Of a DNA stretch of 64,000 nucleotides, positions 11,358 through 21,300 are shown in pieces. The translations under genes and the position numbers were made by a program. Origin of the DNA: Corynebacterium sp. HMSC08A12 (GTDB lineage: Bacteria > Actinomycetota > Actinomycetes > Mycobacteriales > Mycobacteriaceae). The stretch is from contig NZ_KV789168.1 in assembly GCF_001807485.1 (NCBI RefSeq), positions 238,745 to 302,744 of the forward strand, written 5' to 3'. The number at the start of each line of letters is the position of its first letter. The first letter of the stretch is position 1. The notes beneath the pieces are model-generated. The model was not told the origin of the DNA. It saw nothing but the letters and a program-made list of their open reading frames with translations, and ran no database searches.

Positions 11358-12377
11358 ATGAATGGTCGCCACGAGCGCAAGGCCGCGGGTCGGATGTACG
11401 AGATGGAATACCCGGCTCCGATCCAGTTCGACCGCCCCTCCATTGCGGACGCTACCGCGGGGCTTGGCGGCGCTGAGGACGGCGCCGAAGAGCTACCGAT
11501 GCTGGTCGCGCTGCAGGGCTATGCCGACGCGGGACAGGCCGTTTCCAGCGCCAGCTCCCACCTGCTAGCCGCCCTGGAACACAGCCCAGTGGCCTCGTTC
11601 AAGGTAGACGAGCTGATCGATTACCGCTCCCGCCGGCCCGGTGTGACCATCGATAACTCCAAGGTTGTGGATAGCGACGATGTGCGCCTGGACCTGCACC
11701 TTGTGAAGGACACGCAGGGTCGCCCATTCCTGCTGCTCAGTGGACTCGAGCCGGATCTGAAGTGGGGCGCGTTTAGCGATGCCGTGGTGGACCTGGCCCG
11801 GCGTGGCCAAGTAGGCATGGTTGCCTCCCTATACTCAGCGCCGATGACGGTGCCGCACACCAGGCCGCTGGTGATCTCCGCGCACGCTTCGGATTCCTCG
11901 CTGATCCAGGACTTCCACACCTGGGACTCCCGGATGATCGTCCCGGGCGCGGCCGCGCTGGAGACGGAGAAGAAGCTGAACCGCCACGGATTCGAGACGA
12001 TCGGGCTGACCGCCCACGTACCGCACTACATTGCGGCCTCGGACTACCCGGAGGCGACGCTGCGCCTACTGCAGGCCTTCGGGGAAGTCGCGGACCGCGA
12101 CCTGCCGCTGAAGGCGCTGGAGAAGGAACTGGAGCGGGTGCAGCACCAGCTGCAGGACCAGGTGGAGGACTCCCAGGAGATCGCCACGGTCGTCAGCGCC
12201 CTCGAGCACCAATACGACGCAGAGATGGAACGCATGCGTCGCAAGCGAGAGAACAACCTGCTGAAGCCGGGCCAGGACATCCCAACCGGCGAAGAGCTGG
12301 GCGCGGAGTTCGAGGCGTTCCTGCAGAACATGTCCGACGAGAACCGCGCTGACTCCGACGAGCAAGAGGATAACTAG
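11358..12377 (+). CDS. PAC2-family protein
   Basis: Protein of 339 residues of the PAC2 (proteasome-assembly-chaperone-like) family, homologous to M. tuberculosis Rv2714. Seen: LVALQGYADAGQAVSSASSHLL near residue 50, SFKVDELIDYRSRRPG, and LLSGLEPDLKWGAF; the C-terminal 80 residues are a charged coiled coil (LEKELERVQHQLQDQVEDS). The start at 11358 is supported by GGAAGGGAG 8-10 nt upstream; the frame is open earlier. The biochemical role in bacteria without a proteasome is not known. It ends 6 bp before the DUF3516 helicase, so they are probably co-transcribed. Confidence 0.85.
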   Translation: MNGRHERKAAGRMYEMEYPAPIQFDRPSIADATAGLGGAEDGAEELPMLVALQGYADAGQAVSSASSHLLAALEHSPVASFKVDELIDYRSRRPGVTIDNSKVVDSDDVRLDLHLVKDTQGRPFLLLSGLEPDLKWGAFSDAVVDLARRGQVGMVASLYSAPMTVPHTRPLVISAHASDSSLIQDFHTWDSRMIVPGAAALETEKKLNRHGFETIGLTAHVPHYIAASDYPEATLRLLQAFGEVADRDLPLKALEKELERVQHQLQDQVEDSQEIATVVSALEHQYDAEMERMRRKRENNLLKPGQDIPTGEELGAEFEAFLQNMSDENRADSDEQEDN

Positions 12378-12383
12378 AAAACA

Positions 12384-14942
12384 GTGGGTATTGCCGCCGA
12401 ACTAGCAGAACTACTTCCGGACCTGGACGAGGTTCCAGAGTCGCTAATCGACGACGCAATTCTGGAATCCTTCCTCGGCTGGACGCGCGACCGCGGCATT
12501 AGCCTCTACCCCGCCCAAGAGGAGGCGGCCACCGCGCTGGTCGCCCAAGACAACGTCATTCTGGCCACCCCCACCGGCTCGGGCAAGTCCATGGTCGCCA
12601 TCGCCGCGCACTTTATCGCCATGGCACGCAAGCAGCGCAGCTTCTACACCGCGCCGATCAAGGCCCTGGTGAGCGAGAAGTTCTTCGACCTTTGCCAAAC
12701 CTTCGGCCCGGAAAACGTCGGGATGATGACTGGTGACGCCACAGTGAATGGTGGGGCACCGATCATCTGCGCCACCGCCGAAATCGTTGCCAACATTGCC
12801 CTGCGCGATGGTGCGAAGGCGAAGATCGACCAGGTAGTGATGGACGAGTTTCACTACTACTCCGAGCCGGATCGCGGCTGGGCCTGGCAGGTTCCGCTGC
12901 TGGAACTCCCCAATGCGCAGTTTCTTTTGATGAGCGCCACCCTGGGCGATACGAAGTGGCTGGAGGATGACCTCACTGAGCGCACGGGCCGGCAGACCAC
13001 CCTGGTGACGGGCACCACCCGGCCCGTGCCACTGGACTTTCACTACGTCTACACCCCCGTCCACGAGACGGTGGAAGAGCTGATCAGCGACGGCAAGTCG
13101 CCGATCTACATAGTCCACTTCACCCAACGCGAGGCCATCGAGCGTGCCCAGGCCCTGACCAGCATGAAGCTGGTGAACGACGAGGCAAAGGCCGCCATCG
13201 CCGAGGAGATCGGCGACTTCCGCTTCACCTCCGCCTTCGGCAAGACCCTTTCCCGCCTGCTGCGCAAGGGCATCGGCGTGCACCACGCGGGTCTGCTGCC
13301 GAAGTATCGTCGCTTGGTCGAGCGGCTATCCCAGAAGGGCTTGCTGAAGATCATCTGCGGCACCGACACCCTGGGCGTGGGCATCAACGTGCCGATCCGC
13401 ACCGTACTGATGACGGGGCTTACGAAGTACGACGGGGTGAAGCACCGCGTGCTGAAGTCCCGGGAGTTCCACCAGATCGCTGGACGTGCGGGCCGAGCGG
13501 GCTACGACACGGAAGGCACCGTCGTGGTCCAAGCCCCGGAACACGAGATCGAAAACTTCCGCCTCCGTCAGCGCGCGGGAAGCGACCCGAAGAAAATCAA
13601 GAAGCTGCGCAAGCGTTCGGCGCCGGAAGGCCAGGCGACCTGGAGCGAGTCGACCTACGAGCGGCTCACCCACGCGGAGCCGGAGGAGCTGACCAGCCAA
13701 TTCCGCATGAGCAACTCGATGCTGCTGAACGTGGTCGCCCGCGACCAGTGGACCTTTGAGTCGCTCAAGCACCTGTTGCGCACCAACCATGACACGCGAT
13801 CGAAGCAGAACAAGGCCATCCTGCGAACGATCGAGCTGTATCGCGGGCTTATCAACGCCGACGTTGTCGAGGAGTATGCGGCCGATACGCCCAGCGGCAA
13901 GGATGCACGCCTGACCGCGGACTTAAGCCGCGACTTCGCGCTGAACCAGCCGCTCTCCCCCTTCGCTTTGGCCGCCCTGGAGCTGCTGGATCCGGAGTCC
14001 GAAACCTTCGCCCTGGACGTCATCTCGACGTTTGAGGCCGTGCTAGAGGATCCCCGACAAGTGCTTATAGCCCAGCAGAAAGCGGAGCGGGGTGAGGAGA
14101 TCGCGGCGCTAAAGGCAGAGGGCGTCGATTACACCGAACGCATGGCCATCGTCGAAGACATCACCTGGCCCATGCCGCTGGCCGACGAGCTAGACCAGGC
14201 ATACGACACCTTCTGCGAGGGAAACCCGTGGGCCCGGGACTTCCAGATCAGCCCGAAATCCATCGTGCGTGACATGGTGGAAAAGGCCATGACCTTCTCC
14301 GACTTCGTGTCCACCTACGGGCTCGGCCGCTCCGAGGGCGTGGTGCTGCGCTACCTGACGGACGCTTACCGCACGCTGGAGCACTCGGTGCCGGAGAGCT
14401 ACCGCTCCGAGGAGTTTGACGACATCCTCGTGTGGCTGGGCGAACTGATCCGCCAGGTCGATTCCTCCCTCATCGACGAGTGGGTGCAGATGGCCGACCC
14501 GGATGCCCCGCTGACCGAGGATCAGGTCGCCGAGCACGCCTATGGGGTGGAGGATACGAACCTGCTGTCCGCCAACCCGCAGGCTCTGACCCGCATGGTG
14601 CGCAACTACTTCTTCCGCCACGTGGAGCTCTTCGCCTTCGAAAAAGAGCGCGAGCTTGCGGAGATGGACGAATACCTGGACTCGCCGCCGGACTGGCCCG
14701 CCGCGATGGACGACTACTTCGACGAGTATGCGGATGTTGGTGTGGACGCCGCCGCGCGGTCAAATAAGAACATCCTCATCAAGCGAGGCACCGGCTCCGA
14801 GGCCGGAAGCTGGTTCGTCCGTCAGATCATCGACGATCCGGAAGGCGACCACGGCTGGGCGCTGGAAGGTGTGGTGGACCTCGCCGCGACGGACGAGGCC
14901 GGTGAGATCCGCCTGTCGGAGCTCACGATCGTGCAGGGATAG
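12384..14942 (+). CDS. DUF3516 superfamily 2 helicase
   Basis: Large DEAD/DEAH-type helicase of 852 residues. N-terminal ATPase core: ATPTGSGKSMVA (Walker A, about residue 60), MDEFHYY (DEAD-box equivalent), LMSATLGDTKWL, then the second RecA lobe with GIGVHHAGLLPKYRR, GTDTLGVGINVP and QIAGRAGRAGYD; these resemble the Ski2/HelY family. The C-terminal half is the DUF3516 domain typical of actinobacteria. Start GTG at 12384, 6 bp after the PAC2 stop. Probably an RNA helicase by similarity to Ski2; not proven. Confidence 0.88.
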   Translation: MGIAAELAELLPDLDEVPESLIDDAILESFLGWTRDRGISLYPAQEEAATALVAQDNVILATPTGSGKSMVAIAAHFIAMARKQRSFYTAPIKALVSEKFFDLCQTFGPENVGMMTGDATVNGGAPIICATAEIVANIALRDGAKAKIDQVVMDEFHYYSEPDRGWAWQVPLLELPNAQFLLMSATLGDTKWLEDDLTERTGRQTTLVTGTTRPVPLDFHYVYTPVHETVEELISDGKSPIYIVHFTQREAIERAQALTSMKLVNDEAKAAIAEEIGDFRFTSAFGKTLSRLLRKGIGVHHAGLLPKYRRLVERLSQKGLLKIICGTDTLGVGINVPIRTVLMTGLTKYDGVKHRVLKSREFHQIAGRAGRAGYDTEGTVVVQAPEHEIENFRLRQRAGSDPKKIKKLRKRSAPEGQATWSESTYERLTHAEPEELTSQFRMSNSMLLNVVARDQWTFESLKHLLRTNHDTRSKQNKAILRTIELYRGLINADVVEEYAADTPSGKDARLTADLSRDFALNQPLSPFALAALELLDPESETFALDVISTFEAVLEDPRQVLIAQQKAERGEEIAALKAEGVDYTERMAIVEDITWPMPLADELDQAYDTFCEGNPWARDFQISPKSIVRDMVEKAMTFSDFVSTYGLGRSEGVVLRYLTDAYRTLEHSVPESYRSEEFDDILVWLGELIRQVDSSLIDEWVQMADPDAPLTEDQVAEHAYGVEDTNLLSANPQALTRMVRNYFFRHVELFAFEKERELAEMDEYLDSPPDWPAAMDDYFDEYADVGVDAAARSNKNILIKRGTGSEAGSWFVRQIIDDPEGDHGWALEGVVDLAATDEAGEIRLSELTIVQG

Positions 14943-14964
14943 CCCGCAGGTTTAACCCCGGGCT
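14941..14964. terminator. Possible bidirectional hairpin between convergent genes
   Basis: AGCCCG (14941-14946) pairs with CGGGCT (14959-14964), with an inner GGTT/AACC pair. It sits just inside the 32-bp gap between the convergent helicase and oxyR. No U-tract follows, so termination is uncertain. Confidence 0.35.
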
Positions 14965-14974
14965 AACCACTGGC

Positions 14975-15937
14975 TTAGAGGTAGGTCTCCAGCACGCGGC
15001 GGCTATCCTTCGCCACGTGGTTGAAGGACTGCGCCACGATCTCCCCCAGCGCCGCATAGTCGTCGATGCGCGTGGAGCTGGAGCGGTAGGCCATGCCGAT
15101 CGTACGGCCGGCGCGCACGGCACCGCCGGCGAACGTCGCCAGGGAAATTCCCGGGCGCTGGCACTCCACGGCCACCGCGGACAGCGGCACCAGGGTCGCA
15201 CCCAAACCGGCAGCTACCAGCTGGATTACCGTGGACAGGCTTGCGGCGCGGGTCACGGAATGGCGCGGGTCGTTGGCCATGTCCACGGTGCGACACAGCT
15301 CCAGGATCTGGTCGCGCAGGCAGTGCCCGTCGTCCAGCAGCAACAGCTCGATGTTCTTCAACTCGTCGACCGCCAGGTCCTTACGACCGGCCAGAGGGTG
15401 GCCCTCAGGCAGAACCAGCACGAACTCTTCGGTGTACAGGTCAACGGTGTTCAGTCCGCCGCCTTCGCCCGGCATGCCGAGAATGGCAACGTCGATCTTG
15501 CCCTGGCGTAGTGCGTCGACCAGCAGCGGGGACTTTTCCTCCACGATGCGCGGCTCCAGCTTCGGGGCAACGTCGTTAACCGTGTGCAGCACGTCGGGCA
15601 GGATGTACGGCGCGACGGTGGGGATCATGCCGATGGCCAGCGAGCCGACCAGGCCGCCGTGGGCGCCGCGGGCGTGGGTGACGAAGGTCTCCAAGCTCTC
15701 CAGCGTCGCCTGCGCGAATGGCAGCAGTCCCCGCCCCACCGGGGTGACGATGACCTTGCGAGTGGATCGTTCGATCAGCTGCACGCCAAGCCCCGCCTCC
15801 AGCGCTGCCAGCGCTTGAGACAGCGACGGCTGGGAGATCCCCAGGTGCGAGGCGGCGGTGCCGAAGTGACCGTGTTCGGCGATGGTCACGAAGGTACGTA
15901 GTTGGGCAACTGTTGGTCGATACTCTCTTTGAACCAC
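14975..15937 (-). CDS. oxyR: Hydrogen-peroxide regulator OxyR
   Basis: LysR-type regulator of 320 residues. The N-terminal helix-turn-helix is HFGTAASHLGISQPSLSQALAALE (within residues 24-47). The two redox cysteines are Cys206 and Cys215 in DDGHCLRDQ...LELC, the exact positions of corynebacterial OxyR, which acts mainly as a peroxide-sensitive repressor of katA, dps and ftn. The start is a GTG at 15937; the AT-rich upstream region has a TATACT-like -10 for its leftward promoter. It faces the DUF3516 helicase as in C. glutamicum. The catalase gene is not in this window. Confidence 0.93.
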   Translation of the reverse strand: MVQREYRPTVAQLRTFVTIAEHGHFGTAASHLGISQPSLSQALAALEAGLGVQLIERSTRKVIVTPVGRGLLPFAQATLESLETFVTHARGAHGGLVGSLAIGMIPTVAPYILPDVLHTVNDVAPKLEPRIVEEKSPLLVDALRQGKIDVAILGMPGEGGGLNTVDLYTEEFVLVLPEGHPLAGRKDLAVDELKNIELLLLDDGHCLRDQILELCRTVDMANDPRHSVTRAASLSTVIQLVAAGLGATLVPLSAVAVECQRPGISLATFAGGAVRAGRTIGMAYRSSSTRIDDYAALGEIVAQSFNHVAKDSRRVLETYL

Positions 15938-16008
15938 GTCCTCAACTCTACAGCAATTATTAGAAAAGTATAATTACAACCGGAAAAATAAGTACCTTTG
16001 CCCTATAT

Positions 16009-18087
16009 CTAGCTCACCTGTAGTTCAGCGGTCCCCTCGAAGGGCGAAAGCTTGCCCAGGAAGGCCTTCCAATCGCCCTTGAGACGCACGGTGTACTTGC
16101 CGGGCTGCACATCGCGTGTGCCCCACTCGACGGTGGTGCGTGTCTGCCCGAAAGAATTCTCGAAGGTGATTAGAGTGTTCTCGCTAGAGTCGTCCGCGAC
16201 CACCTTCCCGCTGGCGTCCTCGATCGTCACGTAGCCCTCGCCGTGGCGCATGTCGTTGTTCGGGTTCGCGCCTACAAATACCACCCGCGCCCGCGAGCCG
16301 GCCTTCACCTCCCTGGGCGCTTCCAGCACCTCGCCGAACTTCTTGCCCGGCGGCGGCGCATCCATCCAGTTGTCGCTGCCCGGCACATTCGGGATCAGCC
16401 CCGTCAGGTCACCTGCGGGCTGCCCGACCTCCACGGGCTTGCCCTCCTTGAGGGCGCGGGCCATCTCGTCGAGCACGTCCTGGAACGCGGGCAGCTGATA
16501 CTGGCCGAAAATCGTCGCACCGCCCTCGTAGTTCTGCGCCTCGTACTCTTCGGGCGTGGTGATGTAGTGGCCGTAGGCGTTGGTGTACCCCTGTACCACG
16601 ATGGTGTTCTCAGGCACGCCCAGCGCCGCTGCCACGGTGCGCTTCATGCGCAAGCCGCTGGTGACCGTTGGCTCGAAGCCGAGGCTCACCAGCACAAACG
16701 AGCCCAGGCGGTGGATCGTGAACGGGTGAACCTGCTGGATCATGCCGTCGATGTAGCCCATCGGCAGCAGGCCCTCCTTCGGGCCGTGGATATCCTTGAT
16801 CTCCTGGGGCGAAAGGAAGTTGTTGAGGTCGCGCACCCACGGATTACCACCGCGCTCGCCCTCATTGAAGCCCAGGATGGGCACACCGCCGCCGTCTTCC
16901 TGCGAGGACGCAGCAAAAGCCGCCCCCAGAATCGCCGGCCCCAGCTTGTGCTCCTTCTTGTCCGGGGTAAAGCGCGGGCTGGCTACCAGCTGCGGGCAGT
17001 TCACCCATCGCATGCGCCCGTCGATACCACCTGCTGACCAGTCCTTGCCTAGGTCATTGGTCGCCGCCATCATCCGCTCACCGAGGATCTGCGCAGATTC
17101 GCGCTCGTCTGCTCCCGGCCCGGAGTTGGGCGTCAATCCCATATTCGGCGTGATGTCACCGGGCGTCATGTTGGCGAAAGCAGCGACAAACGGCGCATCT
17201 TCGGGGTGGCGGTGCACCACTCCGTGAGCTTCCTCGGTCGCCCAGGCGGCGTACCCCTTGTTGTCGCCTGCGATGTGCTTGTACTCCGCGCCGAAGCTCG
17301 TCGGGTGCAGCGAGTACCAGTTGATCAAGCCGACCTGCTTGCCACCGCGCGAAACATGGAGGGTCACACTGCGGGTGTCCACCCCGTTGGGTAGCGCCTT
17401 CTTGTCCTCTTCGGGGTTGCGGTCCCACGAGGTCTCTGACCTATTGACGCCCGCATCAGCGACCGTCGTCTCAGCAACCGTGACGTCTGAAGGCTGGATG
17501 TCCGCGTGCGCGCGTTCAATGGCGGTAACAATTCCCGCCACCGTAGCCTCGAAGGTCTTCGGGCGGAAGCCACCGTGGGTGATGTCGACCATCAAATGCT
17601 GGGACGTGCCGCCTGGAGCCACGTGAGTGTGGGTGGCCGTAAGCACGACGTTGGTCTGGTCGTACAGGTCCCCGAACTTCTCCTTGAGGCGGCGGAGCAC
17701 CTCCAGGTGGATGGACTGGAACATCAGCCCAACGTCGCAGGTGACGTGGACGAAACGGGAGTTGTCGCGGTTGGCGTCAACAAAAATAAACGCGCGGGCG
17801 TACTGGCGGCGCTGAATACCGACGGTCTTCTGCTCGTCCACGGCGTAGCCGAACATGCCGGCGCCCCAGGGCTCGCCGGTCATGTCCGCCAGACCGCGGC
17901 CGACGTGGAAGCCTCCTCCACTGCCGCCACTAGCTTCCTGCGCGCTTGCTCCGGGCGCACCGGCGGAGGCCCAGAGTACGGTGCCGGATACCGCAGCCAT
18001 TCCACGGAAGAAGTTGCGACGGCTGAGCTGGGACTTCAGCGGGTTCTGCAGATTGTTCGGGGTGGCGTTCTGGCCGTGTTCACACAT
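16009..18087 (-). CDS. Tat-exported neutral ceramidase
   Basis: Hydrolyses the amide bond of ceramides to sphingosine and a free fatty acid. Protein of 692 residues. Residues 1-50 are a twin-arginine signal (SRRNFFRGMAAV, then a hydrophobic stretch and ASA). Catalytic domain: zinc ligands in TATHTHVAPGG and in WYSLHPTSFG, the core ANMTPGDITPNMG, and DERESAQILG. In characterised neutral ceramidases the residue in GD-x-SPN is Ser; here it is Thr (DITPN). A C-terminal beta-rich domain follows (from about residue 560). C. glutamicum has no such gene between oxyR and hrpA, so this looks like an insertion. It gives a route to fatty acids from skin lipids (inference). Confidence 0.88.
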   Translation of the reverse strand: MCEHGQNATPNNLQNPLKSQLSRRNFFRGMAAVSGTVLWASAGAPGASAQEASGGSGGGFHVGRGLADMTGEPWGAGMFGYAVDEQKTVGIQRRQYARAFIFVDANRDNSRFVHVTCDVGLMFQSIHLEVLRRLKEKFGDLYDQTNVVLTATHTHVAPGGTSQHLMVDITHGGFRPKTFEATVAGIVTAIERAHADIQPSDVTVAETTVADAGVNRSETSWDRNPEEDKKALPNGVDTRSVTLHVSRGGKQVGLINWYSLHPTSFGAEYKHIAGDNKGYAAWATEEAHGVVHRHPEDAPFVAAFANMTPGDITPNMGLTPNSGPGADERESAQILGERMMAATNDLGKDWSAGGIDGRMRWVNCPQLVASPRFTPDKKEHKLGPAILGAAFAASSQEDGGGVPILGFNEGERGGNPWVRDLNNFLSPQEIKDIHGPKEGLLPMGYIDGMIQQVHPFTIHRLGSFVLVSLGFEPTVTSGLRMKRTVAAALGVPENTIVVQGYTNAYGHYITTPEEYEAQNYEGGATIFGQYQLPAFQDVLDEMARALKEGKPVEVGQPAGDLTGLIPNVPGSDNWMDAPPPGKKFGEVLEAPREVKAGSRARVVFVGANPNNDMRHGEGYVTIEDASGKVVADDSSENTLITFENSFGQTRTTVEWGTRDVQPGKYTVRLKGDWKAFLGKLSPFEGTAELQVS

Positions 18088-18270
18088 GAGGTCTCTCGCT
18101 TCTCAAAACTACTTAAAAAGTTAGATTGTTTTGACTAGCGAAAGACTAGACCGAATCCATGGGACTGCGGGACAGTTTGTGTATATTAAGCAAACATTTA
18201 TGGTCCTCTAATCTTGTTTGGGGGTAAAAACTGTTCAGGGGTGCAGGTTCCTCCTCTGGAGGCTCATTGC

Positions 18271-18276
18271 TAGAAT
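18271..18276 (+). promoter_or_regulatory. -10 box of the hrpA promoter
   Basis: TAGAAT preceded by TTGC (an extended -10 form). It predicts a 5' leader of about 53 nt that contains the CCCCGT-AAAC-ACGGGG hairpin at 18289-18304. Confidence 0.45.
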
Positions 18277-18288
18277 CGGCCTGTTCAG

Positions 18289-18304
18289 CCCCGTAAACAC
18301 GGGG
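18289..18304 (+). other. Small hairpin in the hrpA leader
   Basis: CCCCGT (18289-18294), AAAC loop, ACGGGG (18299-18304); 6-bp perfect stem 32 nt before the hrpA start. The rest of the 249-bp divergent gap (18088-18336) is AT-rich and must also hold the ceramidase promoter. Confidence 0.45.
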
Positions 18305-18336
18305 AAATTCTGGCAAGCGAGACGGGTGATTCACAC

Positions 18337-21300
18337 ATGACGGACGCGCACGGGTCGGCCTCCCCCACCAATGAAGGCCGCGCCCAGGGCAAGCCGCAGG
18401 GGCGCAGGCGCTCCCGGCGACGCTCAAACAAGCGCCGCCGCCCGCAATTCATCCGCACCATTCCGCCGATTACCTACCCCGACCTGCCGGTCTCCGAGCG
18501 GCGGGAGGACATCAAGAAGGCCATCGAGGACAACCAGGTGGTCATCATCGCCGGTGAAACCGGCTCGGGTAAGACCACCCAGATTCCCAAGATGTGCCTG
18601 GAACTCGGCCGCGGACGCACCAAGGTGATCGGTCACACCCAGCCGCGCCGCATCGCAGCTCGCAGTGTCGCCGAGCGCATCGCGGAAGAACTCGACCAGC
18701 AGATCGGCGACGACACTTCCCTGGTCGGCTACAAGATCCGCTTCGACGATACGATCTCCAAGCACACCGCCGTAAAGCTCATGACCGACGGTGTGCTACT
18801 CAACGAGATCCAGCGCGACCGCCTCTTGCGGGACTACGACACGATCATCGTCGACGAGGCCCACGAGCGCAGCCTCAACATCGACTTCCTCCTGGGCTAC
18901 CTGAAGCAGCTGCTGCCGAAGCGGCCGGACTTGAAGGTCATCATCACCTCCGCGACGATCGACCCCGAGAGCTTCGCGGAGCACTTTGCGGACGCTTCCG
19001 GTTCCCCCGCCCCCATCATCGAGGTCTCGGGGCGTACCTACCCGGTGGAGATTCGCTATCGCCCGCTCGTGACGGAACGGGAGAACCCGAAAACCGGCGA
19101 GGTCATCGAGGTGGAGACAGATCCCCTGGACGGACTCGTCGCTGCGTGTAAGGAACTGATGCGCGCCGGCGAGGGCGACATCCTGTGCTTCTTCTCCGGC
19201 GAACGCGAGATCCGCGATGCCGCCGAGGCACTGGAAGGTGAGTTCGCCGGCGCCGGCGGGGCACGCAAGGTAGACGTGTTACCGCTGTTCGGTCGCCTTT
19301 CGAACGCCGAGCAGCACCGTGTGTTCCGCACCGGGCCACGCCGCCGCATCGTGCTGGCCACCAACATCGCGGAAACCTCGCTGACGGTTCCTGGCATCCA
19401 CTACGTCGTGGACACTGGCTATGCCCGCATCTCTCGCTACTCCAACCGCACCAAGGTTCAGCGCCTGCCGGTGGAGCCCATCAGCCAGGCCAGCGCCAAG
19501 CAGCGTTCCGGCCGCTCGGGCCGCATCGCCGACGGCATCGCCATCCGCCTGTACTCCGAAGAGGACTTCGAGGCGCGCCCCGAGTTCACCGACCCGGAGA
19601 TCCTGCGCACCCACCTGTCCAGCGTGATCCTGTCCATGGCCGCCCTTGGCCTAGGCGATATTGAACGCTTCCCGTTCCTGCAGGCACCCGACAACAAGTC
19701 CATCCGTGACGGTGTGGCTCTGCTGCAGGAGCTCGGAGCGTTGGCGTCAACAAAGGACGCAGCGCTTACCCCCATCGGCCGCGACATGGCGCGCATCCCC
19801 ACCGATCCGCGGCTCGCGCGCATGCTGGCGGCCGGGCATGCGAACAACATCATCGAGCCCATTGCGGTCATCGTGTCCGCCCTGTCCATCCAGGACGTGC
19901 GCGAACGCCCCTTGGAAAAGCAGCAACAGGCTGACGAAATGCACGCGCGTTTTAAGGCGAACTCCGACTTTGTGAGCCTGCTGAAGCTCTGGAACTACCT
20001 GCAGGAACAGCGCCAGGAGCTGTCCGCGAACAAGTTCCGCAAGCTGTGCCAGCGGGAGTTTATCCACTACGTGCGCGTCCGCGAGTGGATGGATTTGGTG
20101 CGCCAGATGCTGTCTGTCGTGCAGGACCTTAGCTGGAAGATTCCGAATATTCGCCACGTGAGGGAGCTGGTTTTCGAGCCGGAGGCGATCGACGAGGATC
20201 TGGTTCACAAGTCCATCCTTACCGGCCTTTTGACACACGTGGGAATGCGCGAAGGCAACTCCAAGCAGTTCACCGGCACCCGCGGCTCGCACTTTGTGGT
20301 GCACCCTTCCTCGCACGTGTCCAAGAAGCCCCCGCAGTGGCTTATGGCCGCTGAGCTGGTGGAAACCTCGCAGGTGTTCGCCCGCACCGTAGGGCCCATC
20401 GACCCGAGCTGGATCGAGGCAATCGCCCCGCACATGGTGAAGTACAACTATTCCGAGCCGGTGTGGTCGTCCTCCCGCGGGGCGGCAATGGTGCACGAAA
20501 AGGTGCTGCTTCTGGGATTGCCGATCGTCGCCGACCGGATGGTCAATGCGTCGAAGGTGGACCGGGCATTGGCGCGCGAACTGTTCATTCGGCACGCGCT
20601 TGTGGAGGGCGATTGGAGAACCCGCCACCATTTCTTCGCCCACAACCAGAACCTTCTCTCCGAGGCGACCGAATTGGAGGACAAGGCTCGCCGCCGCGAC
20701 ATCGTCGTCGACGATCAAGCGCTCTTTGATTTCTATGACGCCCGCTTGCCAGAGAAGATCGTTTCCTCCCGGCACTTTGATTCCTGGTGGAAGAAGGCTC
20801 GCCATAAAGACCCGCACCAGCTGGATTTCACGCTCGACGCGCTGATCGACTCGGAGGAGGCGGCGAAGGCTGCCGATGAGTTCCCCGACGTGTGGCGGCA
20901 GGGCAGCCTGGAGTTCGAGCTCAGCTATGTCTTTATGCCTGGCGACCCGGACGACGGCATGACAATGCGCGTGCCGATACCCCTGCTGGCGAACGTCTCC
21001 GAACCGGAAACTCGCTGGTTGGTGGCCGGTATGCGGGAGGAGCTGGCGATCGCCCTTATCCGTTCCCTGCCCAAGCCTTTGCGCACGAGTGTGGTGCCCG
21101 CCAGCAACTTCGCCGCTGCTGCTCTGCGTCGGATGGTTCCCTTTGACGGGGAGTTTGGGTTTGCGCTGGCCGAGGCGCTGCGCGAGCTCGGCGGCCAGGG
21201 GATCTCCGCACAGGACTTCGACTGGTCTCGGGTTCCCGGGCACTTACGCATGCAGTTTGCCGCCATCGACCGCCGAGGAAACGTGATCGAGAAGTCGCGC

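Noticed and set aside
18088..18336. Possible small gene or phage remnant in the AT-rich hrpA/ceramidase gap
   Set aside because: No good open frame with a ribosome-binding site; the AT richness fits divergent promoters.
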